Source: Agromyces flavus (GTDB lineage Bacteria > Actinomycetota > Actinomycetes > Actinomycetales > Microbacteriaceae). From it: a DNA stretch of 64,000 bases. A program made the position numbers and the translations under genes. The stretch is from the NCBI RefSeq assembly GCF_900104685.1, contig NZ_LT629755.1:3410001-3474000 (forward strand), read 5' to 3'. The notes beneath the pieces are model-generated. The model made no database searches. It saw only the letters and a program-made list of their open reading frames with translations, and was not told the origin of the DNA. Below, in pieces: positions 52,804 to 61,660 of this stretch. Position 1 is the first letter of the stretch. The number at the start of each line of letters is the position of its first letter.

Positions 52804-54597
52804 TCACGCCCGGTGCGGGCGGAGGCGCCCGGCGACGCGCTGCACGAGGGTCCGCGTGTCGGGGCGGATGTCGCCGGCATCCAGTGCCGCGTGCGCGCGG
52901 TCGGTCTCGACGAGGACCGTGAGGTGGATCGGCCCGCCCGCGGCCAGCAGATCGGTCTCGGCGTCCGACAGCCGGAACCCCACGCGCCCAGAGGAGACCC
53001 GCGCGGAACGGCGCAGCACGGCGTCGGTCCGCTGCGTGCGCAGGTCGACCGTGACGCGCGCACCGTTCGGCACGCCGCGGAGGCGCAGGCGGATGCCGAG
53101 GCGACGGCGAGGGCGACGCAGCCGCACGCGCTCGAACTCGGCGGCGAGCACCTCGCGCGCCGAGTCTCGGCGATGGCGCTCGGCCGCGGCCCGCTCGACC
53201 TCCCCCCATCGGGCCACGATGCTCGCCTCGTCGAACCGGGCGGCCGTCGCGCGCGCGGCCTCCCGGAGTGCGCCGCGCTCCTCCGAGGTCATCCGAGCCA
53301 CTCGCGCGATGGTGCCGGCCAGCGCCCACACCTGGCCGGCGGGCACGAGGAACCCGTTCCGCCCGTGCTCGATGACGTCGGCCGGACCGTACTCGATGTC
53401 GTACGCGATCGGGATGCAGCCGCGGCCCATCGCCTCGAGCAGCACGAGCGGGGCTCCCTCGGAGATGCTCGTCAGCAGGGCGACGGATGCCTCGGCGAAC
53501 GCCTCGGCGCCGTCGGGGCGGTGCCCGGCGAACTCCACGGCCTCCGCGATGCCCTCGTCGCGGGCGACCTCGTGCAGTTCGTCGGCCAGTGGTCCGTCGC
53601 CGACGATGCGGAGCCGCACCTGCGGACCGCGGTCGCGCGCGAGGGCCACGGCGCGGATCGCGTCGTCGATGCGCTTGCGCGCCGTGAGCCCCGCCACGAC
53701 GACGGCCGACGCCGGGTCGCGCGTCGCGTCGTCGGCGACCGGGTCGGTCACGCGCGCGTCGGGCAGCGCGGCCGTGTTGGGCACCACGGCGAAGTTCTCG
53801 GGAGCGCCGAGCAGTGTCGCGGCATCCGCCCGCTGTCGCTCGGTGAGGAACACGACCGCATCGAACCGCTCGGGATTCGAGAGCACCTCGGCCCGCGTCT
53901 CGCGAAGGTGGCCGATCGGCCCGCCGGGCGCGGCGAGGTGGGCATTGTGCACGACGTGCAGCGTCACCAGGCGAGGCAGGCGGACGTGCGCCATGAACGG
54001 CGCCGCGGTCTTGCTGTCCACGATCGCGAAGGCGTCGCCGTCACCGGCGACCTCGGCGATCCAGTCGGCGTAGCACGCGCGAACGGACCGCCACTGCCGC
54101 ACCGGGCGGCCGTCGGCGTCGAACGCGGTGAGCAGGCGTCGCGGCCGCTCGGATCGCCCGCGCTCGTCGAGCACGGCGAGTGAGCCGTCGGCCCGCAGGT
54201 GCGCGACGCGCACGCGTCCGTCGGGCGTCGACAGCTCGACCCGGGCAGCCCCGTCGGGGGCGGTCTCGCGCTCGGCCGATCCGTCGGCATCGTCGAGTCC
54301 CGCGACATCCGGTTCGATGGCGATCTCACCGGGAGCCACCGGCTCGGTGCGCAGCCGCTCGTACAGGTTCCGCACGCGCACCCCCGGGGCGGGCTGCCCT
54401 CGCTCGGCGAGACGTGCGCGGACCGCCGCGTAGTCGGGTCGCCCGTCGAAGGTCAGCACGTCGACCTCGACCCCAGCGAGCCGGGCGAACGCGGCCGAAC
54501 GCCGCAGCAGCGCCGCGGTCATCCCGCCGAACCCGTCGGGGATCGACCACGTGATCGCCAGCTGGCGACCGGGCGGCAGCAGACCTGGCCCGCTCAT
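52804..54597 (-). CDS. GT4-family glycosyltransferase (TarM/TagE-like)
   Basis: 597 residues, retaining glycosyltransferase of GT-B fold. C-terminal part has VVVAGLTARKRIDDAIRAVA, the sugar-nucleotide motif LTSISEGAPLVLLEAMGRG and AYDIEYGPADVIEHGRNGFL, characteristic of poly(glycerol/ribitol-phosphate) alpha-glucosyltransferases; FLTERQRAD occurs in the middle. It probably decorates a wall teichoic or similar polymer. A C-terminal domain of about 100 residues may bind the acceptor. Overlaps the next gene by four bases (ATGA). Confidence 0.82.
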   Translation of the reverse strand: MSGPGLLPPGRQLAITWSIPDGFGGMTAALLRRSAAFARLAGVEVDVLTFDGRPDYAAVRARLAERGQPAPGVRVRNLYERLRTEPVAPGEIAIEPDVAGLDDADGSAERETAPDGAARVELSTPDGRVRVAHLRADGSLAVLDERGRSERPRRLLTAFDADGRPVRQWRSVRACYADWIAEVAGDGDAFAIVDSKTAAPFMAHVRLPRLVTLHVVHNAHLAAPGGPIGHLRETRAEVLSNPERFDAVVFLTERQRADAATLLGAPENFAVVPNTAALPDARVTDPVADDATRDPASAVVVAGLTARKRIDDAIRAVALARDRGPQVRLRIVGDGPLADELHEVARDEGIAEAVEFAGHRPDGAEAFAEASVALLTSISEGAPLVLLEAMGRGCIPIAYDIEYGPADVIEHGRNGFLVPAGQVWALAGTIARVARMTSEERGALREAARATAARFDEASIVARWGEVERAAAERHRRDSAREVLAAEFERVRLRRPRRRLGIRLRLRGVPNGARVTVDLRTQRTDAVLRRSARVSSGRVGFRLSDAETDLLAAGGPIHLTVLVETDRAHAALDAGDIRPDTRTLVQRVAGRLRPHRA

Positions 54598-55187
54598 GCG
54601 GCCGGGACCAGCCAGCCGCGCAGCATCCGCGTCACCCATGGGAGGACCCAGTAGGTCATGATCGGCGTCAGCACGAGCGTCGTGATGAGCACTCGCAGGG
54701 CGAGCGGGACCGCCTCCCACCCCGGCACGAACGCCATGAGCAGCGCGAACGCGAGGTTCACCGGGAAGAAGCCCAGCCAGATGCTGACCGCCTGCTTCCA
54801 GCGCGGTGGCGCCGGCGGCAGCGCGACGGGCGTCGACCCCGTGTCATCCGTCACCGCCGGCACCGAGCCGGTGGCCGGATCGTCGAACCACCCCTCGATG
54901 CCGGTGCGGCGACGCGCCCGCTCGGCGCGCACGAACCCCTTGCCCATCTCGAGCCACCACGTGCGCTCGGGCGAGCGCTCCCACGCCTCGAGCGACGACT
55001 CGTCGGCGAAGCGGTACAGCATGTGCCACACGTCGGAGTCCTCGCCGGCTCGCACCCACCCCGACCCGAGGAAGCCGGGGTACCGGTTGGCGAGGTTCAC
55101 GCCCGTCTGCACCCAGACGGTCGCCTCGGCGATCCGGTCGGGGTCGACCTCGCGCCGGATCGACACGGTGATCGGTTCACTGCCCAT
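54594..55187 (-). CDS. ABM-domain protein with two membrane helices
   Basis: 197 residues. An antibiotic-biosynthesis-monooxygenase-like domain occupies about 5-95 (TVSIRREVDPDRIAEATVWV, NLANRYPGFLGSGWVRAGED, WHMLYRFADESSLEAWERS); two hydrophobic segments follow at about 133-152 and 158-180. This ABM-plus-membrane layout is common among actinobacterial proteins without assigned role. Coupled to the glycosyltransferase (ATGA). Confidence 0.78.
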   Translation of the reverse strand: MGSEPITVSIRREVDPDRIAEATVWVQTGVNLANRYPGFLGSGWVRAGEDSDVWHMLYRFADESSLEAWERSPERTWWLEMGKGFVRAERARRRTGIEGWFDDPATGSVPAVTDDTGSTPVALPPAPPRWKQAVSIWLGFFPVNLAFALLMAFVPGWEAVPLALRVLITTLVLTPIMTYWVLPWVTRMLRGWLVPAA

Positions 55188-55236
55188 GCCCCCATCGAAC
55201 CGCACCGGTGTTGCGCACCGGTAACGCTGCGCCGCG

Positions 55237-56271
55237 TCAACCGGCACCGTCGGGCTCCGCGCCGGGCAGCATGCGTGCCGAGGCCATGATGTCGTGCCGT
55301 CGCTGCCGCCGGTTGACCTCGACGAGCCGGTCGTCCCGCAACGGGAGCTTCAGTCGCTCCTGCGCCTCGATGCCCGCGCGGAGCTGGCGCGCCCGCTCGA
55401 CCTCGGTGTCGAGCACGGCGCCGGCCAGCACGGCCAGGTTCGAGAGCCACAGCCAGAGCAGGAACGCGACGATCCCGCCGAGCACGCCGTAGGTCCGGTC
55501 GTAGCTCGCGAAGTTCCAGACGTACGCGCCGAACGCGGCGGTGGTGAGCATCCACACGACGATCGCGACCGCGGCACCGACCGAGAGCCACCGGAGGCTG
55601 GGGCGCCGCACGTTCGGGGTCGCCCAGTAGAGGATGGCCAGGATGAGCGCGGCGAGCCCGGCGAGGACGGGCAGCTTGCCCAGGTCCCACGCGAGGGTGA
55701 GGTCGTCATCGATCCCCAGCGACCGGGCGACGGATGCCGCGACGGCGCCGCTCACCACGAGTGCGCCGATGATCACGGCGGCGAGCACCACGATGACCGC
55801 CGCTGCCGCGAGCATCACGGGGCGCGACTTCCAGAACGGGCGCCCCTCGGGAACGCCCAGGATCCGGTTCATGCCGCGGCCGAACGTGCCGAGGTAACCC
55901 GAGACCGTCCAGAGGGTGATCGCCGATCCCGTGATGAACGCGAGTCCGGCCCGCGAGGCGCTGAGCAGCTGCGAGATCGGTTCGGTCAGCGCGGCGACCG
56001 TGTCGTCGCCGCCGAGGTCGCCGACGACGCCGAGCGCGCCCTCGGCCACCGGTTCGGCGCTGCCGAACATGCCGATGAACGCGGCGGCGGTGAGCAGCGC
56101 CGGGCACACCGAGAGCACCGCATGGTAGGTCAGCGCCGCGGCGAGGTCCCAGCACTGGTGGATGCGGAACTCGTGCGCCGTGCGCGTGAGGACCACGCGC
56201 CACTCGGGCCGCGAGAGCTGTGCAGGCGAGTCGGGCCGTTCGCGGCGGACCGCTTCAGTCGTTTCCCCCAT
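55237..56271 (-). CDS. YihY/BrkB-family inner membrane protein
   Basis: 344 residues with about six helices: CWDLAAALTYHAVLSVCPAL near residue 40, WTVSGYLGTFGRGMNRILGV, AFGAYVWNFASYDRTYGVLG and FLLWLWLSNLAVLAGAVLD, all hallmarks of the family once called ribonuclease BN. Function unknown; a transport or envelope role is likely. ATG with TAGTCT six bases upstream. Confidence 0.9.
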   Translation of the reverse strand: MGETTEAVRRERPDSPAQLSRPEWRVVLTRTAHEFRIHQCWDLAAALTYHAVLSVCPALLTAAAFIGMFGSAEPVAEGALGVVGDLGGDDTVAALTEPISQLLSASRAGLAFITGSAITLWTVSGYLGTFGRGMNRILGVPEGRPFWKSRPVMLAAAAVIVVLAAVIIGALVVSGAVAASVARSLGIDDDLTLAWDLGKLPVLAGLAALILAILYWATPNVRRPSLRWLSVGAAVAIVVWMLTTAAFGAYVWNFASYDRTYGVLGGIVAFLLWLWLSNLAVLAGAVLDTEVERARQLRAGIEAQERLKLPLRDDRLVEVNRRQRRHDIMASARMLPGAEPDGAG

Positions 56272-56277
56272 GCGCCG

Positions 56278-56283
56278 AGACTA
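56278..56283 (-). promoter_or_regulatory. Leaderless -10 element (TAGTCT)
   Basis: TAGTCT on the minus strand, CGGCGC, then the ATG of the YihY-family gene. Confidence 0.65.
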
Positions 56284-56316
56284 GGCGCCCGCCGGCCGGA
56301 GCGGAGAGGCCTTGCC

Positions 56317-57333
56317 TCAGCCCAGCCGGGCGTGCAGGAAGGCGGCGACCCGCTCGCGCAGCGGGGCCTCGAGGATGCCGATCGAGTGCGCGTCGCCCGG
56401 CACGAGCGCGACCTCGACGGGCACGGCGGAGGCGCGAAGCGTCGCCGCCAGGCGCTCGGACTGGGCGAGCGGCACCACCTCGGCCGCGGCGTGTCCGATG
56501 AAGAACGGGGGGTCGCTCGGGTCGACATGCGCCGTCGCGGACGCTTCGATCGCCTGCGGGCAATCGACGTCGGCCGTACCGGGCACGCAGCCCAGGAACT
56601 CGCCGACGATCCCGCGCAGCCAGTCGGACGCGCCATCGGCGTCGAGCTCGGCCGCGCCGAGGCCGACCGGACCCGACAGCTCGACCACGGCGGCCACGCG
56701 CGAGCCGGCGTCGAGCGGGCCCTCGCCGACCGTGCCGAGCAGTGACGCGAGGTGTCCGCCCGCGGAGCCGCCGAACGCCGCGATCCGCGCCGGATCGATG
56801 CCGAACCGCTCGACCTGGTCGGGCTCGCGCAGCCACGCCACGGCCGCCGCGACGTCGTCGACCTGTGCGGGGAACCTCGCCTCGGGGACGAGGCGGTAGT
56901 TGACGGATGCCGCGACGAAGCCCTCGCTCGCGAGCCACAGGCACACGTTCCGCCAGTCCGAGTTCGCCTTGTCGCCGCGGGCCCAGCTGCCGCCGTGGAC
57001 GGACACGACGGTCGGCATCGCGACGTCCATCGCGTCGCCGACGGCCGGTCGGCAGACGTCGAGCGTGAGCAGCGTGCCGTCGTCGGCCACGCCGTACTCG
57101 AGGTCGGCGTGGATGCGCAGGCCCGCCGGGGCCTCGAACGTGCGGATGCCGATGACCTCGGTGCCGGCGACCTCGCTCGAGGCCTGCTCGGCCGTCGGGT
57201 CGAGCTCGCGCACCGGCTGGTGGAACGCCGAGACGGCGGCGACGACGCCGAGCGCCGCGAGGACGGCAAGGGCGATCCGGGCCGACCGGCGATGCCGGCC
57301 TCCGCGACCGCCGGAGAGTCGGGTGGGGGTCAC
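56317..57333 (-). CDS. Alpha/beta hydrolase (carboxylesterase-like), exported or anchored
   Basis: 338 residues. A hydrophobic segment at about 17-40 after an Arg-rich start (GGRGGRHRRSARIALAVLAA) suggests a signal anchor. The hydrolase domain has the oxyanion motif VVSVHGGSWARGD, nucleophile elbow FGGSAGGHLA (Ser near 190) and PGDAHSIG with the catalytic His, as in the hormone-sensitive-lipase/carboxylesterase group. Substrate unknown. GTG start. Confidence 0.83.
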   Translation of the reverse strand: MTPTRLSGGRGGRHRRSARIALAVLAALGVVAAVSAFHQPVRELDPTAEQASSEVAGTEVIGIRTFEAPAGLRIHADLEYGVADDGTLLTLDVCRPAVGDAMDVAMPTVVSVHGGSWARGDKANSDWRNVCLWLASEGFVAASVNYRLVPEARFPAQVDDVAAAVAWLREPDQVERFGIDPARIAAFGGSAGGHLASLLGTVGEGPLDAGSRVAAVVELSGPVGLGAAELDADGASDWLRGIVGEFLGCVPGTADVDCPQAIEASATAHVDPSDPPFFIGHAAAEVVPLAQSERLAATLRASAVPVEVALVPGDAHSIGILEAPLRERVAAFLHARLG

Positions 57334-57432
57334 GGGGGCTCCGGGTTCTGGGGTGGTGCGATGCTAACCCAGGTTCGGCCGGACGCAACCATCCGAGCCG
57401 GTTTCGCCCCCGACGACCCCGGGCTACCCCGT

Positions 57433-57501
57433 TTCAGGAGATCGGAGGCGGTTCAGGAGGCTTTCGCAGATCTCGTCCTGAGCAGCCTCCGATCTCCTGA
57501 A
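57433..57501. repeat. 17-bp inverted repeat with inner duplication
   Basis: TTCAGGAGATCGGAGGC (57433-57449) pairs fully with GCCTCCGATCTCCTGAA (57485-57501). The 35-base loop starts with a second TTCAGGAGGC and ends with CCTGAG, allowing an inner stem. It lies between two minus-strand genes and may end the transcript of the upstream one. Confidence 0.6.
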
Positions 57502-57530
57502 TCGACGAGGCGCGGCGCGCGCCGACAACG

Positions 57531-58673
57531 TCACCCGAGCACCTCGCCCGACGCCGCGTCGATCTGCACCGTGGCGTCCTCGTACGTCGAGTCGAGGATC
57601 ACGAGCACGCGCACGGGCCGCGCCCCCGACGCATCCGCGATGAGCGCGCGTTCGACCGACACGATCACCGACGTCGGATCGGTGATTCCCGAGTGCTCCT
57701 CGGCCGTGGCGATGTGCTCTGGGATCCTCGAGAAGTCCACCTCGCTCACGTCGAACAGCGCCGCGGCAGGGTCGTCGGGCTGGATGAGCTCAGGACCCTG
57801 GTGCTCGGTGCGGTCGTAACGGAACTGGTAGACGTCCATCGTGAGCGCTCCAGGGGCACTCGGCGCGGTCGCGAGCGCGTAGCTGTCGTAGAAGGCGACG
57901 CTCACGAACTGCGTACCGCCGGTCTCGGCCGCGAGCGCGTCGACGATCTCGGCATGCCGGTCGCCGAGCACGACGCTCGCGGCATCCGGATTCCCGGACG
58001 CGAACGCCTGCACGGTGCGCCCGATCGTGTCGTAGGCCGGGATGAGCACGATCGCAGCGGTCGCGACCGTCACACCCGCGAGCAGCACACGTCGCCACGG
58101 TCGCGCGGGCTTTCGAGGCCCGCCGAAGAGCGCCTGCGGCTCCGAGGCCCAGGCCGGCGCCTGCGACGCCACGGGCACGGTGCGGTCGGTGCCGGTGCGC
58201 AGCCGCTCGGCGTCGCGCAGGCGCGCCCAGTCGTCGGGCGGGTCCAGCACGAGGTCGACGTTCGCCTTCGCGTCATCCGGTCGTCGCACCACGATGATCG
58301 AGCCGGGCTGCACCTGCGGGAGCGCGACGATGTCGAGGATCTGCCGGTGCACGGTCGTGTACGCCTGGCGGAACCGCGGCGCGACGGTGAGCACGAGCTC
58401 GACCTGCGGCTGGTCGTTCACGCTGAGTCCCGTGCGGCCGATCCGCTCCACTCGGGCCAGGGTGAGCTCCCCGGCCGGAGGTGCCTGGCTCGCGTCGGAG
58501 CGTCCGCGCCCGAACAGGCCGACGGCGCCGAGCCCCGCGAACGTGCCCGCGAGGATGGCGACCGTGAGCGAGATGCTCCACAGGATCGCGTAGCGCGGGT
58601 CCCCGGTCGCGATGGCGCCGACGACGCCGCCGATCGTGACGCCGAACGCGATGGCCGAGATGATGGCGAGCAT
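57531..58673 (-). CDS. Membrane protein of unknown function
   Basis: 380 residues: two hydrophobic helices at about 1-22 and 29-53, a cytoplasmic domain about 70-190 (LTLARVERIGRTGLSVNDQP, VRRPDDAKANVDLVL), another helix about 194-215 and an outer domain 220-380 ending in a PepSY-like strand pattern (VILDSTYEDATVQIDAASGE). No enzyme motif. A purine-rich site (GGAGGATCCTCC) precedes the ATG. Three TTGCTCA repeats lie 73-120 bp upstream. Confidence 0.65.
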   Translation of the reverse strand: MLAIISAIAFGVTIGGVVGAIATGDPRYAILWSISLTVAILAGTFAGLGAVGLFGRGRSDASQAPPAGELTLARVERIGRTGLSVNDQPQVELVLTVAPRFRQAYTTVHRQILDIVALPQVQPGSIIVVRRPDDAKANVDLVLDPPDDWARLRDAERLRTGTDRTVPVASQAPAWASEPQALFGGPRKPARPWRRVLLAGVTVATAAIVLIPAYDTIGRTVQAFASGNPDAASVVLGDRHAEIVDALAAETGGTQFVSVAFYDSYALATAPSAPGALTMDVYQFRYDRTEHQGPELIQPDDPAAALFDVSEVDFSRIPEHIATAEEHSGITDPTSVIVSVERALIADASGARPVRVLVILDSTYEDATVQIDAASGEVLG

Positions 58674-58745
58674 GGAGGATCCTCCGAGATCGAATGGGAT
58701 GCTCCGAGGATGGCGCGGGCCGCACGCGCGGCGGATGGGTACGCG

Positions 58746-58793
58746 TTGCTCAATCCCGCGCGGGGTTGCTCACCCGTCGCGCCGCGTTGCTCA
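58746..58793. promoter_or_regulatory. Three TTGCTCA direct repeats with 20-21 bp spacing
   Basis: TTGCTCA at 58746, 58766 and 58787, each preceded by G and flanked by CG-rich sequence. Spacing of two helical turns suits a protein bound side by side on one face of DNA, upstream of the 57531-58673 gene. Confidence 0.5.
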
Positions 58794-58801
58794 GTCGCGT
58801 G

Positions 58802-59335
58802 CTACTCGCCGACCGCGAGCGGCAGGTCGAACGGGTCGTCGTCGATGACGCCGGTGAATCCTACGAGCGACTTCGCCATGCACACGCTCGTCGGCTCGTT
58901 CACGTACCGGCCGAACCGCTCCACCCGCCGGTAGCCGTGCTTGGCGTAGAGCGCCAGCGCCGGATGATGAAGACGACCCGCCTCGAGCACGATCTCGCGG
59001 AGTCCGCGAGCTGCGGCATCCGTCTCGATGCGCTCGATGAGCGCGCTCGCGATGCCCCGGCCGCGCGCGACCGGGTCGACGTACATGCGCCTGAGCTCGC
59101 CGCGGTCGGCATCGAGTCCGTCGCCGTCGACGATGGCCGCGACGCCGAGCGCCTCGCCGTCGTGATCGCGGGCGACGTAGACCAGCGTGCCGGGCGCCTC
59201 GAGCTGGGAGGCGTCGAGGAGCCCCACGGGATCCGCCGGGTAGAGCGAGCGCGCGTCGGCACTGCCGGCGTCGAGCAGGCGCTCGATGCCGGCCGCGCGA
59301 GGCGTCTCGACGGAGATCGACGGCGGTGTGGTCAC
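58802..59335 (-). CDS. GNAT-family N-acetyltransferase
   Basis: 177 residues with a complete GNAT core: LRRMYVDPVARGRGIASALI (acetyl-CoA loop R/QxxGxG/A), IVLEAGRLHHPALALYAKHG and YRRVERFGRYVNEPTSVCMA, similar to YsnE/PhnO-type enzymes. Acceptor unknown. GTG start has TACGCT six bases upstream. Confidence 0.87.
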   Translation of the reverse strand: MTTPPSISVETPRAAGIERLLDAGSADARSLYPADPVGLLDASQLEAPGTLVYVARDHDGEALGVAAIVDGDGLDADRGELRRMYVDPVARGRGIASALIERIETDAAARGLREIVLEAGRLHHPALALYAKHGYRRVERFGRYVNEPTSVCMAKSLVGFTGVIDDDPFDLPLAVGE

Positions 59336-59341
59336 GACGTG

Positions 59342-59347
59342 AGCGTA
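59342..59347 (-). promoter_or_regulatory. Leaderless -10 element (TACGCT)
   Basis: TACGCT on the minus strand, CACGTC, then the GTG of the GNAT gene. Confidence 0.65.
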
Positions 59348-59416
59348 CGCGAATCGGGTTACCGGGTCGTTACGTTCCGCCGGGAGCGGATGCCGCGCCG
59401 GGCGGATTCACAGGAG

Positions 59417-59453
59417 GGTGTCCGGTATCCTCGTGAGGTCGGTTCTGGACACC
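59417..59453 (+). promoter_or_regulatory. Candidate promoter and dyad of the helicase gene
   Basis: GGTGTCC (59417-59423) and GGACACC (59447-59453) are inverted and enclose TATCCT (59426-59431), a possible -10. If used, the helicase mRNA would have a leader of about 185 bases, in keeping with post-transcriptional or cold control seen for other DEAD-box genes. Confidence 0.35.
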
Positions 59454-59621
59454 GCGTTCGCGCGGATGGGTTTGTGAGTCCTGAGGGCCGAAGCCGCGCG
59501 CAATCCGCGAGCGGAGATTCACCGTATGTGAACGGCCCCGGTCGACGATGCACCCGGGTTCTCAGTCGTGCTGCGCTCGCGCAGCGGCTGCCATGTACAC
59601 GAGACAACCCGGAAAGCAGCC

Positions 59622-61499
59622 ATGCCCAAGAACAAGAAGCCCGCCGGCGGTCGACCCGCCCGCAACTTCGACCCGTCGTACGCCGGTGCCCGCAAGAAGC
59701 CGGGCTCGCGCAGCCCCGGCCACCGCGGCTACCGCCCCGAGGAGCCCGCGTCCGATCGCGCGCCCCGCTGGTCGCGCGAGGAGCGCGTGGCGTCGGGCCG
59801 CACGCCGCACCGCTCCGAGCGCCCGGGTCGCGACCGCGACCGCGACGAGCGCGCGCCGCGCCGCGATCGGGACGATCGCGCCCCCCGTCGCTTCGACCGC
59901 GACGACCGCGCGCCCCGTCGGTTCGACCGCGACGACCGCGCCCCCCGTCGCTTCGAGGACGACCGCGCGCCGCGTCGTGATCGTGACGACCGCGCCCCGC
60001 GTCGATTCGACCGTGACGACCGCGCCCCCCGCGGCGACCGCGACGACCGCGCGCCCCGTCGCTTCGACCGTGACGACCGCGCCCCGCGTCGCGACCGCGA
60101 CGACCGCGCCCCCCGTCGCTTCGACCGTGACGACCGCGCCCCCCGCGGCGACCGCGGCTTCGACCGCCCGGGCTTCCGCGACTCCGAGCGTCGCCCGACC
60201 TCCTTCTTCCCCGACCGCGACCGCACCGAGCGCTTCCAGCCGGCCGACGATGTCGTGCTGGAGCGGCTCGAGGCCGAGGCCATCCGTGCCGAGGAGGTCG
60301 ACGGCATCGGCTTCGCCGACCTCGGCCTCGGCGGCAACATCGTGCGCGCCCTGCAGGAGCTCGGCGCCGAGTCGCCGTTCCCGATCCAGGCCGCGACGAT
60401 CCCGGTCGTGCTCGAGGGCCGCGACGTCCTGGGCCGCGGCCGCACCGGATCCGGCAAGACCATCGCGTTCGGCGCCCCCACGGTGGAGCGCCTCATGCGC
60501 ATGTGGGCCGAGTCCGGCAAGTCGGGCGGCAAGCGGCAGTTCGGCCGCGCCCCTCGCGCACTCGTGCTCGCGCCGACCCGTGAGCTCGCCCTCCAGATCG
60601 ACCGCACGGTGCAGCCGATCGCGCGCAGCGTCGGCCTCTTCACGACCCAGGTCTACGGCGGCGTGCCCCAGGGCCGCCAGGTGGGCGCCCTCCAGCGCGG
60701 CGTCGACATCGTGATCGGCACCCCCGGGCGCGTCGAGGACCTCGTCGAGCAGGGTCACCTCGACCTCAGCGAGGTCGCGATCACGATCCTCGACGAGGCC
60801 GACCACATGTGCGACCTCGGCTTCCTCGAGCCGGTGCAGCGGATCCTCCGCCACACCGCCGACGGCGGCCAGAAGCTGCTCTTCTCCGCGACGCTCGACA
60901 CCGGCGTGGCCGCGCTCGTCGACGAGTTCCTCGTCGACCCGGCCGTGCACGAGGTCGCCGGCGAGGACCAGGCGTCGGGCACGATCGAGCACCGCGTCTT
61001 CGTCATCGACCACCGCGACAAGCGCGACATCGTCGCCCGGCTCGCCGACCGGGACGGTCGCACGCTCGTCTTCGCCCGCACGCGCGCCTTCGCCGAGGAT
61101 CTCACCGAGCACCTCGAGGACGCCGGCATCCTCGCGGTCGCGCTGCATGGCGACCTCAACCAGGCCAAGCGCACGCGCAACCTGCAGCAGCTCACGAGCG
61201 GCCGGGTCGACGTGCTGGTGGCGACGGATATCGCGGCGCGCGGCATCCACGTCGACGACATCGACCTCGTGATCCAGGCCGACGCGCCCGACGAGTACAA
61301 GACGTACCTGCACCGCTCGGGTCGCACCGGACGCGCCGGGCGCGCCGGCCGGGTCGTGACGCTCATCCCGCGCCACCGTCAGCGCCGGCTCGCCGAACTG
61401 CTCGGCCGCGCCGAGATCGAGGCCGCCTTCGAGGACGTGCGACTCGGCGACGAGCTGCTCGCCGACCTCGGCCCGGTCGCCGTCGACACGGTCTCCTGA
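59622..61499 (+). CDS. DEAD-box RNA helicase with RDDRAPRR-repeat N-terminus
   Basis: 625 residues. The helicase core spans about 225-610: Q-motif FADLGLGGNIVRALQELG, GRTGSGKT (273-280), APTRELALQ, TPGRVEDL, DEADHMCDLG, SAT, VATDIAARGIHVDDI and HRSGRTGRAGR. Before it, residues 1-205 are disordered and charged, with about eleven DDRAPRR-type repeats at 75-177, alternating with FDR or RDR. Family role: unwinding of structured RNA in ribosome assembly or decay; the tail likely binds RNA and may drive condensates. GGAAAG precedes the ATG. Confidence 0.93.
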   Translation: MPKNKKPAGGRPARNFDPSYAGARKKPGSRSPGHRGYRPEEPASDRAPRWSREERVASGRTPHRSERPGRDRDRDERAPRRDRDDRAPRRFDRDDRAPRRFDRDDRAPRRFEDDRAPRRDRDDRAPRRFDRDDRAPRGDRDDRAPRRFDRDDRAPRRDRDDRAPRRFDRDDRAPRGDRGFDRPGFRDSERRPTSFFPDRDRTERFQPADDVVLERLEAEAIRAEEVDGIGFADLGLGGNIVRALQELGAESPFPIQAATIPVVLEGRDVLGRGRTGSGKTIAFGAPTVERLMRMWAESGKSGGKRQFGRAPRALVLAPTRELALQIDRTVQPIARSVGLFTTQVYGGVPQGRQVGALQRGVDIVIGTPGRVEDLVEQGHLDLSEVAITILDEADHMCDLGFLEPVQRILRHTADGGQKLLFSATLDTGVAALVDEFLVDPAVHEVAGEDQASGTIEHRVFVIDHRDKRDIVARLADRDGRTLVFARTRAFAEDLTEHLEDAGILAVALHGDLNQAKRTRNLQQLTSGRVDVLVATDIAARGIHVDDIDLVIQADAPDEYKTYLHRSGRTGRAGRAGRVVTLIPRHRQRRLAELLGRAEIEAAFEDVRLGDELLADLGPVAVDTVS

Positions 61500-61505
61500 G
61501 TCGCA

Positions 61506-61539
61506 GCCGGGCCCGGCGGCATCGACCGCCGGGCCCGGC
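61506..61539 (+). terminator. 14-bp hairpin after the helicase gene
   Basis: GCCGGGCCCGGCGG (61506-61519) pairs fully with CCGCCGGGCCCGGC (61526-61539) around CATCGA, directly after the helicase stop. Confidence 0.7.
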
Positions 61540-61660
61540 CGGACTCGTGCGCGGACGGGACCAACGGCACACGCCGACCCTGCCGGCGCGCCGTAGCCTC
61601 TCGACGAAGCCGGGCGGCGGAGCGGATCCCGCTCGCGCGGTGCGAGCGGAGGGGACACGA

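Noticed and set aside
58746..58793. Three short repeats as a mini CRISPR or replication origin
   Set aside because: Seven-base units only, no AT-rich stretch, no replication genes nearby; a regulator site is more likely.
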